Part shown: piece after piece, positions 25,904 to 34,593 of the stretch
How positions within the stretch are numbered: the first letter of the stretch is position 1
Layout of the letters: each line of letters opens with the position of its first letter
From: JAJYSO01 sp964495935
GTDB taxonomy: Bacteria; Bacteroidota; Bacteroidia; Flavobacteriales; Flavobacteriaceae
NCBI GenBank assembly: GCA_964495935.1
Contig: CAZBXQ010000007.1
Location: 1-64,000, forward strand
Direction: 5' to 3'
DNA length: 64,000 nt
Notes under the pieces: generated by a model
What the model was told of the DNA's origin: nothing
Seen by the model: the letters and a program-made list of their open reading frames with translations, nothing else
Database searches by the model: none
Position numbers and translations under genes: made by a program

Positions 25904-28744
25904 GTGAATCTTAGAAAGATGGTACTTGGCGTTATTGTATTTTCTTGTTTTTGGAACAAGGAATTGAAGGCCCAGGTACAGGTAGAAGCGACTGTGAATG
26001 GTTTGCCGGAAGCACGACTTTTTGAGGTTGACCAGGATTTAAATTATACCAATACTGCTGCGGATACCTTACAGGTTTTGTATCTCAATGATTGGAATAA
26101 TGCCTTTGCTTCTCGAGATTCCCCCTTGGCGCGGCAATTCGGTTTGGAATATAAAAGACGGTTTCACTTTTCAAATTCTGAGGAACGCGGATTTACGAAA
26201 TTGGTGGCTCTGACTAATGAAAGAGGTGATGCTATTCCGTGGGAACGTCCTGAAGGAATTCCTGATAATATTAAAATTAATTTGACAAAGCCGTTAATTC
26301 CCGGAGATAGCTTGTCGATAAAACTGAATTATGTCCTTCGGATTCCGGAGGATCAATTTACCGGTTTTGGAGTGGATGAAAATGGGAATTTTGATTTTAG
26401 GAACTGGCTGATTCTTCCCGCAGTTTATCAAAATGGCTGGCAGAATTACAGCCATAAGAACCTCAACGATTCGTATTACCCTTTGACAAACCTTCGGGTT
26501 ACTTTGAATATTCCGGAACAGTATCATTTACTTTCTGAATTTGATCAATCCTTGGTAGAACAAAAAGAATACCGGAAGACTTTTGTGTTGCAAGGGGAGC
26601 GCACCACCAATTTTGAGATTGCATTATACCGCGATATCTCTTTTTACCGGATGGATGCCGGCCGCTTGGAAATCATTTCTAATCTGGGTGACGAGGGCCT
26701 GCCCGATACGGTTAAAACACAAATAGCCCAAAAGATTGTGGCTTATTTGGGAGATCACCTTGGCGAATATCCCCATCGAAAAATCTTGATTACCGATGCG
26801 GCCTATCGGAAGAATCCTATTTATGGGTTAAATCAGCTTCCTTCATTTGTACGTCCTTTTTCAAGTGCTTTTCAATATGAATTAAAGCTGGCCAAAACAA
26901 TGATTCATCAATATATTGCTTCCTCCATTCAGATTCAGCCTCGTCGTGAAAGCTGGTTCCGGGAAGGATTGGAAATCTATCTTTTGATGAAATATGTGGA
27001 TACCTATTATCCCAAAATGAAATTAATTGGAAAGTTAAGCAAGGCCGTTGGAATTCGCTGGATGCATTTAGCCGATTTATCCTTTAACGATAAGTATTCT
27101 TTTCTTTTTATGAATATGAATCGCCTGAATTTGGATCAGGCCCTATCTATGCCCAAGGATTCTTTGATACGGTTTAACCGATTGATGGCCAATCCGTATA
27201 AAGCGGGAATCGGATTTCAATACCTCAATGATTTTTTGGAAAATCAAGGTGTGGTCGATAAAACGATTCGGCGATTTTATAAACGGAGCCAGGAGAGACA
27301 GACCGGTGTAAAGGAATTTTGGGAGATGCTGGAAAAACAAACCGGTAAAGATATAAACTGGTTTTTTGAAGAGTATGTAAAAACTAATAGGCGTCTTGAT
27401 TTTACGATCCAAGAGGCCCGGCGGGAAGGAGACCGTATTCGCGTGGTAATTAAGAACAAAATTCCTAATGAAATGCCGGTGTCGCTCTATACTCTGGATA
27501 AAAATGGGAAGGTATTATCAAAGACCTGGGTAGAAAAGATTGTAAATGAGAAAGAAATATTCCTTCCCTATGAAAACGAAATTAAACGAGTGGGGCTTAA
27601 TGTGGAGGGTATAATTCCCGAGTTTAATCAACGAGACAATTATAAAAACATTAAAGGTATGCTCAATAAACCGCTACAATTTCGGATTTTTAAAGATGTG
27701 GAGGATCCGCATTACAGTCAGTTGTTTTTTATGCCGCAGTTTAGTTATAATTTATACGACGGGTTTTCGCTGGGTTCCCGGGTCTCTAATCAGGCTTTTT
27801 TGTATAAGCCTTTTCAATATCAGGTTACGCCTCAATATGCTTTTTCCAGCCATGCCGTGGTAGGCGATTTTCAGGTTTCTTATAACCAACAGTTTAGAAA
27901 CCGGAATTTGAGTTCCATGCTGTATGGGGTGATGGGGTCGCGTTATTCCTATGATTATCATTTATATTCCTACCGTTTTGTACCCTATGTTCGATTTACT
28001 TGGCGACATCGGGATTTGCTGAATAAGGAACGGCAGTACCTGACTTTTCGAAGTGTAAACTTAAAACGGGATGAGTCTGCGAGGCCTGATTTTTTAGAAA
28101 AACCCAATTATAATGTCTTTGATGTTCGTTATACCTATAGCAACAAAAGCTTGGTTAATACGTTGATATCAACGGTAGATTATCAATGGGCTCCAAAATT
28201 CAGTAAGGTTTCCCTCACGGCCAAATACCGGAAATTGTTTTTAAATAACCGACAGTTTGAGATTCGTTTCTTTGGGGGCATTTTTCTGAAAAACAGAACC
28301 GATCCCGAATCGGATTATTTCAGTTTTGCCCTCGACCGGCCTTCTGATTATTTATTTGATTATAACTATTATGGCCGGAGCGAGGACTCCGGATTCTTTA
28401 GTCAGCAGTTTATCGAGTCGGAGGGCGGGTTTAAATCCAAGTTAGCACCCGCCTTTGCCGATCAATGGATCGGAACGGTAAACACGAGTCTGTCTTTTTG
28501 GCGGGATATCGCCGCTGTTTACGGGGATTTTGGCTTGCTGAAAAGCAAAGGTGAACCCGTAAGGGCACGGTATGATTCCGGATTGAAATTGAGCTTGGTT
28601 CAGGATTATTTCGAAGTGTTTTTTCCGGTGTATTCCAGTTTGGGCTGGGAGGTGGCACAACCTCATTATAACCGGAAAATACGATTTATCATCACCTTGG
28701 ATTTTCAGACCTTACTGGGCTTATTTGAACGTTCGTTTTACTAA
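25904..28744 (+). CDS. M1-peptidase-like domain fused to an outer-membrane beta-barrel, probably inactive as a protease
   Basis: The protein is about 946 residues from the chosen GTG start, which gives a signal peptide (MNLRKMVLGVIVFSCF...). The open frame extends to a TTG at 25883, but that codon sits inside the promoter box. Residue numbers below count from that TTG. The N-terminal 240 residues look like the M1 beta-sandwich. About 290-480 resembles the gluzincin fold: YGLNQLPSF stands where GxMEN is usual, HQYIA (342-346) stands where HExxH is expected, and WFREGLEIYL (358-367) matches the usual WLNEGFATYL. The general-base Glu and the second His are therefore missing. From about 600 the sequence alternates as in a beta-barrel and ends in Phe-Tyr, typical of outer-membrane proteins. 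It stands alone between the LOG gene and a convergent gene. Confidence 0.7.
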   Translation: MNLRKMVLGVIVFSCFWNKELKAQVQVEATVNGLPEARLFEVDQDLNYTNTAADTLQVLYLNDWNNAFASRDSPLARQFGLEYKRRFHFSNSEERGFTKLVALTNERGDAIPWERPEGIPDNIKINLTKPLIPGDSLSIKLNYVLRIPEDQFTGFGVDENGNFDFRNWLILPAVYQNGWQNYSHKNLNDSYYPLTNLRVTLNIPEQYHLLSEFDQSLVEQKEYRKTFVLQGERTTNFEIALYRDISFYRMDAGRLEIISNLGDEGLPDTVKTQIAQKIVAYLGDHLGEYPHRKILITDAAYRKNPIYGLNQLPSFVRPFSSAFQYELKLAKTMIHQYIASSIQIQPRRESWFREGLEIYLLMKYVDTYYPKMKLIGKLSKAVGIRWMHLADLSFNDKYSFLFMNMNRLNLDQALSMPKDSLIRFNRLMANPYKAGIGFQYLNDFLENQGVVDKTIRRFYKRSQERQTGVKEFWEMLEKQTGKDINWFFEEYVKTNRRLDFTIQEARREGDRIRVVIKNKIPNEMPVSLYTLDKNGKVLSKTWVEKIVNEKEIFLPYENEIKRVGLNVEGIIPEFNQRDNYKNIKGMLNKPLQFRIFKDVEDPHYSQLFFMPQFSYNLYDGFSLGSRVSNQAFLYKPFQYQVTPQYAFSSHAVVGDFQVSYNQQFRNRNLSSMLYGVMGSRYSYDYHLYSYRFVPYVRFTWRHRDLLNKERQYLTFRSVNLKRDESARPDFLEKPNYNVFDVRYTYSNKSLVNTLISTVDYQWAPKFSKVSLTAKYRKLFLNNRQFEIRFFGGIFLKNRTDPESDYFSFALDRPSDYLFDYNYYGRSEDSGFFSQQFIESEGGFKSKLAPAFADQWIGTVNTSLSFWRDIAAVYGDFGLLKSKGEPVRARYDSGLKLSLVQDYFEVFFPVYSSLGWEVAQPHYNRKIRFIITLDFQTLLGLFERSFY

Positions 28745-28840
28745 TGTAGGTTATGCACGGGCATGCGAAGGATATTATCATCGATTTATGGGAGTTCCAA
28801 TCGGGAGCCGGAGTAGGAATAGATCTCTTTTGAATCCGGG

Positions 28841-29356
28841 TTATTTCTTTTTGTTGAGCGTCATTTCAAAAAATTGAAACCAATCCCTATCGTTTTTCAT
28901 TTCGCCAATTTCATACCATTGCTCTTTCTCATTTAAAGTAATGATGTAACGCATGCTTTCTTGGGGGTACCAATAAAACTTTCCGTCTTTCAATTCGCCT
29001 TTGAAAACTCCGTGTTGACCATTGGCTAAATACGATCTAAAATTATAATTTTTTTCTCCCCGGTTATACGTTACGATGGCCAAAGCACGGTGCATTACCT
29101 GTTTGCCTGATTTTCCGAGACCTTCGATCAGGAGGGCCGTACTGTCCAGTTTGAAAGCGATGTCTTCAGTTTGTTGAAACGAATGTTTTTTTCCGTCCTG
29201 TCCCCTTATCCATCCTTTTCCCGACCACTTGCCGGTGATAAAATTTAATTTTGAAATTGCTTGTTTTGCCACGGTATCGGTTTTGGACTTTTGAGCAAAA
29301 GACGACATGCAGGAGGTAAATAATAGGATTATTACAATGGTACTTAAATTTTTCAT
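28841..29356 (-). CDS. Secreted lipocalin-like protein, DUF1579-type
   Basis: The 171-residue protein has a signal sequence MKNLSTIVIILLFTSCMSSFAQ, which may be cut either at the lipobox-like FTSC or after FAQ. The body has the pattern of a small beta-barrel domain seen in DUF1579-like proteins: LNFITGKWSGKGWI near the start, then strands with YNRGEKNYNFRSYLANG and FYWYPQESMRYII. No catalytic residue is evident. It lies 157 bases downstream of the sigma-factor operon on the same strand, so it may be its last gene. Function is unknown; the family call is by appearance only. Confidence 0.6.
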   Translation of the reverse strand: MKNLSTIVIILLFTSCMSSFAQKSKTDTVAKQAISKLNFITGKWSGKGWIRGQDGKKHSFQQTEDIAFKLDSTALLIEGLGKSGKQVMHRALAIVTYNRGEKNYNFRSYLANGQHGVFKGELKDGKFYWYPQESMRYIITLNEKEQWYEIGEMKNDRDWFQFFEMTLNKKK

Positions 29357-29512
29357 GATTTCTTTTTCTTATATCGTTTGTTCCACCAAGGAATTAGAAT
29401 GGGGAGCTTCAGTTCATAAATATACGAGGTTTTTGAAGATCCATAGAGAGATTTAAAAATGAACTCATGTTCTTGAGGTAGTAAAAAAATAGCATAAAAG
29501 TTTAACTTCTTC

Positions 29513-31663
29513 TCAAAGCGACCATCGGATTCCCAGTGCGATGGTCTGATCGCTTCTGGTATTGTGTTTAAAGAGAGAATTCATGTGGTAACGCAGGATT
29601 AAAGCAGTATTTTTATAACCGATATACCCACTCCAACCATAAACAAAATCTTCGGCTTGAGAGTTGAAGTGATTTTTCCTTTTATGACGGTGGTTCTCTT
29701 CTTTGTATTTTAATTTTTGAATCGTGGATAGGTTAAGACCGGCAAAGCCACCCACCCCAAATTGAAAGTTTTTACGATAACCATTTTTATTGGCGGGACC
29801 GATTTCAAAGTGTAACGGGATAATAAGATTGGAAGTACGCAGTTTTGCCTTTTTAAGATGATTGGGGAACTCTTCTAATACAATCCGGTTGTCGTCTTTT
29901 ACTTTGAAGTATTGATTGTGGTTTTTGGGTTTGAATCCGTCAAATTGAAATAGGAGTCCATAATTGAAACGTAAAAAATTATTGGCTGTTAAACCGGTAC
30001 TCCATTTATACCCGATTTCAAAATATCGACTTCCGGCGACCCGGAACCGATCTCCAATAGAAATCTCGTTTGATCTTGCATTACTAAATCCGGTGCCGAT
30101 AACGAGACTTCCAAAAGTTTTATGAAATCTTGTATTCTTTGTTGAGGTATCAATTTTAACGTCCATAAACGCCAGACTTCGATAATACAAAGAGTCATCA
30201 TTTTGATCTTTGTTCCGCGCTATCAAGTCGATGGAGGCCTGAATGATATCCTGCTGGTCGTTGATGTTTTTGGCTCGTTTTAGTGCTTTGGCTTTTTTTT
30301 GTTCTGTAGCTTCTTTTTCTGTTATTTCATCGGCTTCTACGGCCTTGTTAATCTGAATAAGATCTTCCTTTAAAAGTTGCTTTTCTTTCCGCTCAACTTC
30401 TTCTTTTTGCGAATTTAAATGCTCTATAAGCTGTTCATGATCTCCTTTTTTAACAAGGACTTTTAATTCGGATAATCCAAACATTTTTTTTAATTCCCGT
30501 ATTTTTTCCTCGGCAAGAGTAATTGACGAGTCGGGATTAGGGTTTAAGGCCTGTTGAGAGTTTTCTATAAACTGTTCATTTAGGGGTTTATCGGTATCAG
30601 ATAGATCTTCGTTTATCTTTTTAAACTCATCTCCTTGATAATAAGGGATATCGGGCCATTTTTCAGGTTTATAATTGATATCGGCATATAGAGAACCCAG
30701 GTTGATAGCCCAGTACTCCTTTTCAGTGACGTCAAAACCACTGAAATTATCGGAGATTATTTTGAGGTAGTTGGTTACGGTCAAGCCTTGATCCGTGCTT
30801 TTTGACTCCATCTCAGAAAGATAGGGAACACCCCCTTCATAAAGAAAAGAAAGTTTAATCTTTCCTTGAACATATTTTTTATTGTGACTGGAGATAAGCC
30901 GATCGGTTTTATACTCCGTTTCTACAAGATGCATAGTACGGCTGTTCACGACTAAAAACCCTTGAAATCCATCTTTGATAAAGCTGATTTTATAATATTT
31001 CATTCCGTTATTTTCGTAAACCGAATCCAAACTATATCGAAATTTTCGATGGTTTTTTTTGGATAACGGGCCATATTCCTGAAATCTGCGGTAATTGTTT
31101 TCGTTATTAGAAAAGCCCACATCTTTAAAATTGGCGTTTGTTCGGTCTTTACCACTGCTAATGGCTTTTATCTCTTCTTGAAAACCGAGAGCTATATTAG
31201 AGATTCGAGATTGTTCGGGAAAAAACTTATAGTTCGAAAACAAGGCCGCCGTCCAAGGCTTTCTCATAAAAATAGAATAGCCTCTGCTTTCATAAAAAAA
31301 CACATAATTTCCTTTATAATTCCCGGTTTCCCTGAAATAAGCCCGCGCAATATGCGATTTTTTAGGCTTGTTGCGATTGTATAGCCGTTGGACCTTTCGC
31401 ATCAATTTATGGACATTTATGGGGGCTTCATAAAAATTGTTTTTGCCGATATCAATCCCGGTAAAATTGCTGTTTTTGGTGAGGGTATTATTGGTTTTTT
31501 CTGAAGAGAAAACGGGTAAGGAACTGAAATCGCCGCTATATATTTTTAGCGTTTCTGATGGTAGAACTGTTATTCTGTCGGCCAAAATGGATATATTTTT
31601 GGCGTGCATCAAGAGTCCTGTGAGCATAAGAAGAATGAGTGTCAATTTTGAGATTATTTTCAT
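29513..31663 (-). CDS. Large envelope protein with C-terminal outer-membrane barrel, in ECF sigma operon
   Basis: The protein has 716 residues. The ATG at 31663 is chosen because it starts a good signal peptide (MKIISKLTLILLMLTGLLMHA); a GTG 21 bases upstream is also in frame. Three parts are visible. About 80-340 resembles the periplasmic domain of DUF5686-type carboxypeptidase-like proteins (LMRKVQRLYNRNKP, then ARAYFRETGNYKGNYVFFYE). About 380-500 is a charged coiled coil rich in E and K. The last 200 residues are a small barrel (FGSLVIGTGFSNA through IALGIRWSL). The gene follows an anti-sigma-like gene by 79 bases, as in many Bacteroidota sigma/anti-sigma/barrel operons. No enzyme motif is seen, and the role is unknown. 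Confidence 0.65.
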   Translation of the reverse strand: MKIISKLTLILLMLTGLLMHAKNISILADRITVLPSETLKIYSGDFSSLPVFSSEKTNNTLTKNSNFTGIDIGKNNFYEAPINVHKLMRKVQRLYNRNKPKKSHIARAYFRETGNYKGNYVFFYESRGYSIFMRKPWTAALFSNYKFFPEQSRISNIALGFQEEIKAISSGKDRTNANFKDVGFSNNENNYRRFQEYGPLSKKNHRKFRYSLDSVYENNGMKYYKISFIKDGFQGFLVVNSRTMHLVETEYKTDRLISSHNKKYVQGKIKLSFLYEGGVPYLSEMESKSTDQGLTVTNYLKIISDNFSGFDVTEKEYWAINLGSLYADINYKPEKWPDIPYYQGDEFKKINEDLSDTDKPLNEQFIENSQQALNPNPDSSITLAEEKIRELKKMFGLSELKVLVKKGDHEQLIEHLNSQKEEVERKEKQLLKEDLIQINKAVEADEITEKEATEQKKAKALKRAKNINDQQDIIQASIDLIARNKDQNDDSLYYRSLAFMDVKIDTSTKNTRFHKTFGSLVIGTGFSNARSNEISIGDRFRVAGSRYFEIGYKWSTGLTANNFLRFNYGLLFQFDGFKPKNHNQYFKVKDDNRIVLEEFPNHLKKAKLRTSNLIIPLHFEIGPANKNGYRKNFQFGVGGFAGLNLSTIQKLKYKEENHRHKRKNHFNSQAEDFVYGWSGYIGYKNTALILRYHMNSLFKHNTRSDQTIALGIRWSL

Positions 31664-31742
31664 AAGGAGTTGCTTTAACACCACTGCTTAGAATGGATAA
31701 AAGCGTGGTAGTTTAGGGGTTAAAAGAACTGATATATAACGT

Positions 31743-32540
31743 TTATCGGTATGGAGAGGCCTCCACCAGAGCAGATTTGGCTTTATTCCAGCTTTTTTGA
31801 ATGATTTCTTTTACTTTTCTTCGAAAGGCGCGATCTTCTTCTTTTTCCATGTTTAAATTGGCTTCCTGTAATAATTCTTCTCCGTCGGCTACCATTTGTG
31901 CGGAGTCTTTTTCTTGCTCCATTCGGGTTAGGAATTCTTTATACAGTGCTTCTCGTAAAAGGATATCGGCTTCTTCCTCAGGAGATAAAGCCTTCTTTTT
32001 TACGTCTTGATTAGCCAAGTTTGAAAGGGAATCGACTTCGGTTTCTGCGTTTTGTAACGATATAGGCTTATTCTTTTGAGAAAAGATGCCTTTAAATACC
32101 TGCCGGGGTCGGGCTATATGTTCGGTCTCGGCTATGGATACCTTCAGATTCTGGGAGGAATTATCGGTATTTTCACTTTTTTTAATAATGATCGTGTCAC
32201 CTTTGTTTTGAGAGGCATAAGAGTTCTCATATTCGGGATGTTGAGTATTCTTTTTAAGGATATGCTTCTGTTCGTTTGAGATTGAAGAAGAGTTAACCAC
32301 CTTTTCTGACGATGGGCTTTGGAGGCCTGGCAACGTTGTATCGGGATTAAAATAGAACTTTCCGAATAGGAATAGTAAAGCCACGGCTGCGGCGGCAGTA
32401 ATCCAAAGGTAATTGGGCAATCGGGTTCTCCGGCCTTGATCCAGAGCAGCTTCCAATCGACTCCAGTGCTCATGCGAAGGTGGGATAGAACGTCCCTTTA
32501 GCTCTTCTTTAGTCTTTTTTTCGAATTCCTCTAAATTCAT
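31743..32540 (-). CDS. Single-pass membrane protein, probable anti-sigma factor
   Basis: The 265-residue protein has a cytoplasmic N-terminus (1-43: EEFEKKTKEELKGRSIPPSHEHWSRLEAALD), one helix (about 44-62) and a charged periplasmic part with a long E/K-rich helix at the end. The first gene of the operon encodes an ECF sigma factor whose reading frame overlaps this start by 32 bases, so the two are translationally coupled. The N-terminal 'PS-x-x-W-x-x-LE' pattern is common in Bacteroidota anti-sigma-like proteins. It lacks the zinc motif of the ZAS family. The role is inferred mainly from context. Confidence 0.7.
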   Translation of the reverse strand: MNLEEFEKKTKEELKGRSIPPSHEHWSRLEAALDQGRRTRLPNYLWITAAAAVALLFLFGKFYFNPDTTLPGLQSPSSEKVVNSSSISNEQKHILKKNTQHPEYENSYASQNKGDTIIIKKSENTDNSSQNLKVSIAETEHIARPRQVFKGIFSQKNKPISLQNAETEVDSLSNLANQDVKKKALSPEEEADILLREALYKEFLTRMEQEKDSAQMVADGEELLQEANLNMEKEEDRAFRRKVKEIIQKSWNKAKSALVEASPYR

Positions 32541-33087
32541 CTTCCCAAGCTTTTTGATTTAACTTCTTTTGTAATTCTTTTCGTGCTTTGGCCAACTGTG
32601 ACTTCGAAGTGCCAACCGTGATTTCCAGTATTTCAGCGATTTCACGATGTTTATAGCCCTCCACACAAAACAGGATAAAAACAATTTTATACCCTTCCGG
32701 TAATTCGTCAATAAGCCCCTGAATAAAGTCCAACTCATTGTTTGTTTCAAGATTATCGACGCTCAGTTCCGGCTGGTTTTCTATATCTTCAGAAAAATCC
32801 AGTGGCTTATGAGTACGCAGGAAATCTATGGCTTCATTTGTCATTATTCGTCGTATCCAGCCTTCAAAGCTTCCTTTAAACCTAAATTGATCCAGATTTT
32901 CGAATACTTTTAGAAAACCCCGAAGCAAAACATCTTCAGCAAACTGTAGATCATGGATATACATCCGGCAAACACTCAACATTTTTGGAGCATGTTGCCG
33001 ATAGATGGCCTGTTGCGCCAGTCGATTGCCTTTGCGGGCCTTTTTAAGGAGTTGCTTTTCGTTGTTGTAAAGTGGTATAATTTTCAC
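32509..33087 (-). CDS. ECF RNA polymerase sigma factor
   Basis: The 192-residue sigma-70 family protein has region 2 (MYIHDLQFAEDVLLRGFLKVFENL, with FEGWIRRIMTNEAIDFLR) and region 4 (LPEGYKIVFILFCVEGYKHREIAEILEI, then TSKSQLAKARKEL). There is no region 1 or 3, as in ECF factors. The start is GTG at 33087; it is kept because the opening MKIIPL matches the usual start of the flavobacterial subfamily, recalled from memory. It leads the operon with the anti-sigma-like and barrel genes. A MITE copy sits about 107 bases upstream and may separate it from older regulatory sequence. Confidence 0.92.
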   Translation of the reverse strand: MKIIPLYNNEKQLLKKARKGNRLAQQAIYRQHAPKMLSVCRMYIHDLQFAEDVLLRGFLKVFENLDQFRFKGSFEGWIRRIMTNEAIDFLRTHKPLDFSEDIENQPELSVDNLETNNELDFIQGLIDELPEGYKIVFILFCVEGYKHREIAEILEITVGTSKSQLAKARKELQKKLNQKAWEDEFRGIRKKD

Positions 33088-33193
33088 TTTCGGTTAGGGC
33101 TTCTATTTATAAAGACGAGAATTAAACGGAAAAGGTTGCCCGAGATTTAAAAATTATTTTACTTTTTTGAATTTAGGATCTTTTCTACACAAA

Positions 33194-33353
33194 GAGGTGG
33201 TTTAAACTTTTGGGATTGAAGCGAAAAATAGAGATTATTGTTCCGGATGACGGCTTTTTTGTAGAGCATAGCCATAGCTATGGTCGAAAAAAAGACTAAA
33301 TCTGGGGCAATAAGATCATTTTGCAACCCATTTTTGAAAGTTTAAATGACCTC
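33194..33353. mobile_element. MITE copy A, 160 bases
   Basis: The element starts GAGGTGGTTTAAACTTT and ends with the reverse complement of GAGGTCATTTAAACTTT, so the 17-base termini agree at 15 positions. It is flanked on both sides by AAA, a likely 3-base target duplication. Its body is about 90% like copy B. It holds no reading frame of note and the palindrome CATAGCTATG. No transposase of the same type is in the window. Confidence 0.8.
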
Positions 33354-33360
33354 AAATATA

Positions 33361-33393
33361 CCCCTTCTATAAGATTTAACGAAGGGGACTTTT
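33361..33393 (+). terminator. Terminator-like hairpin without an obvious gene
   Basis: CCCCTTC (33361-33367) pairs with GAAGGGG (33381-33387), followed by ACTTTTTG. No + strand gene ends upstream, so it may be a relic or belong to an unseen small transcript. Confidence 0.35.
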
Positions 33394-33607
33394 TGCGAGT
33401 TTGATAGTTAGGAAGGAGCGGTCTCAAAAAAAGGTTATAAGAGGACTCCTTCCGGTGGGAAGGGGAAGAAAAACCCGCTTACGATAGTAAAATCAGCTCC
33501 CTATAATATCCCCTAATTTGGTGAAGGATAACGAGGAGTTGTTTTTATGATTTGAAGTAAAGATTTTTTAAAATGGCTTTTTAAGCAGAGTCTTTTTCTG
33601 TTTGATT

Positions 33608-33638
33608 ATCCTATTTTTGAGAATTTATTCGATAGGAT
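33608..33638 (+). promoter_or_regulatory. Promoter and possible operator of the LysR gene
   Basis: TATTTTTG (33612-33619) matches the TAnnTTTG -7 box, 17 bases before the ATG. ATCCTAT (33608-33614) and ATAGGAT (33632-33638) form an inverted repeat around it, as expected for an autoregulatory site. The ten bases TCGATAGGAT recur at the start of the next gene. Confidence 0.5.
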
Positions 33639-34518
33639 GGATCATAAACTCAAGATTTTTAGAACGGTTGCATGGACCAAAAGTTTTAGCCGGGCGGCAA
33701 AAAAACTTCACCTCTCGCAACCTGCCGTTTCAAAGACTATTAAAAATTTAGAAGAGCGATATGGAAGAGCTTTTTTTGAAAGAACTGCAAGTTCGATCAA
33801 GCTGACTGAAGAGGGGGAGCTGTTTCGGGAGTATTGTGAAAAAATCCTTCGTTTGTATGAGGAATTAGAAGCTACATTTGGAGAGGAGCAAATGTTTTCT
33901 TCCGAAATTAAAATAGGTGCCAGTACCACACTTGCCAATTATATATTGCCGCGTTTATTAGCTGTTATCCAACGGGATTATCCGGATTTGAAGCTGGATT
34001 TGAGAGTTGGAAATACCCTCGATATTCAGCAAGCAGTTTTAAAAAAAGAGATTCATTTGGGGATTGTCGAGGGGGATAATCACAATACCCGGCTTCAGTA
34101 TGAAAAATTTATTCGTGATGAATTGGTTTTGGTTTCAAAAAACACCTCCGAGGGAGCGCAGGAAATTTCTCAGGATGCATTTCATAATCTCCCGTTGATT
34201 GGACGCGAAATTGGATCGGGAACCCGGGAGGTGGTTGAGAATTACCTTCTCAGAAAAGGAATCCGAATTCCGGAATATTATTCCGTTTTAGGAAGTACCG
34301 AGAGTATGAAGAACTATTTGCTCAACGCGCGGGCGTATGCTTTCCTTTCGATTTACTCGGTGGAGCGAGAATTGGCCGATAGACAATTGCAAATCACGGA
34401 TGTTGAAGATTGGGAAATGACGCGTTGGTTTTATTTTATTACTCGACAAGGCTTTCACTCTAAATTGACCGATAAGCTACAGACTCTTTTATTTTATGCC
34501 CATAACAAAAAGGAATAG
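33637..34518 (+). CDS. LysR-family transcriptional regulator
   Basis: The 293-residue regulator has a winged helix-turn-helix at the N-terminus (FRTVAWTKSFSRAAKKLHLSQPAVSKTI, about 6-33) followed by the linker helix and the two-lobe periplasmic-binding-like effector domain (about 90-290). The length is standard. It lies 66 bases upstream of a YeiH-family exporter on the same strand. The pair recalls enterobacterial yeiE-yeiH, where YeiE responds to sulfite, so a related role is plausible but unproven. Dyads at both start codons suggest it controls both genes. Confidence 0.93.
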   Translation: MDHKLKIFRTVAWTKSFSRAAKKLHLSQPAVSKTIKNLEERYGRAFFERTASSIKLTEEGELFREYCEKILRLYEELEATFGEEQMFSSEIKIGASTTLANYILPRLLAVIQRDYPDLKLDLRVGNTLDIQQAVLKKEIHLGIVEGDNHNTRLQYEKFIRDELVLVSKNTSEGAQEISQDAFHNLPLIGREIGSGTREVVENYLLRKGIRIPEYYSVLGSTESMKNYLLNARAYAFLSIYSVERELADRQLQITDVEDWEMTRWFYFITRQGFHSKLTDKLQTLLFYAHNKKE

Positions 34519-34562
34519 GCTATAGTAAATTACGTTGCCTTTCATTTCCGGATTATGAGGTT

Positions 34563-34593
34563 CTTTGTCAAAAATCGATAGGATATGACAAAG
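34563..34593 (+). promoter_or_regulatory. Dyad over the start codon of the YeiH-type gene
   Basis: CTTTGTCA (34563-34570) and TGACAAAG (34586-34593) are perfect reverse complements 15 bases apart, with TCGATAGGAT between them and the ATG at 34585 inside. It is a candidate operator for the upstream LysR protein. Confidence 0.4.

Larger units (their letters stand above)
33088..33636. other. 549-base gap between divergent genes, with a MITE and orphan hairpins
   Basis: No gene is seen. The gap holds MITE copy A (33194-33353), a CCCCTTC/GAAGGGG hairpin followed by ACTTTTTG (33361-33393), a second hairpin near 33448-33466, and the promoter and dyad of the LysR gene (33608-33638). Confidence 0.7.
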
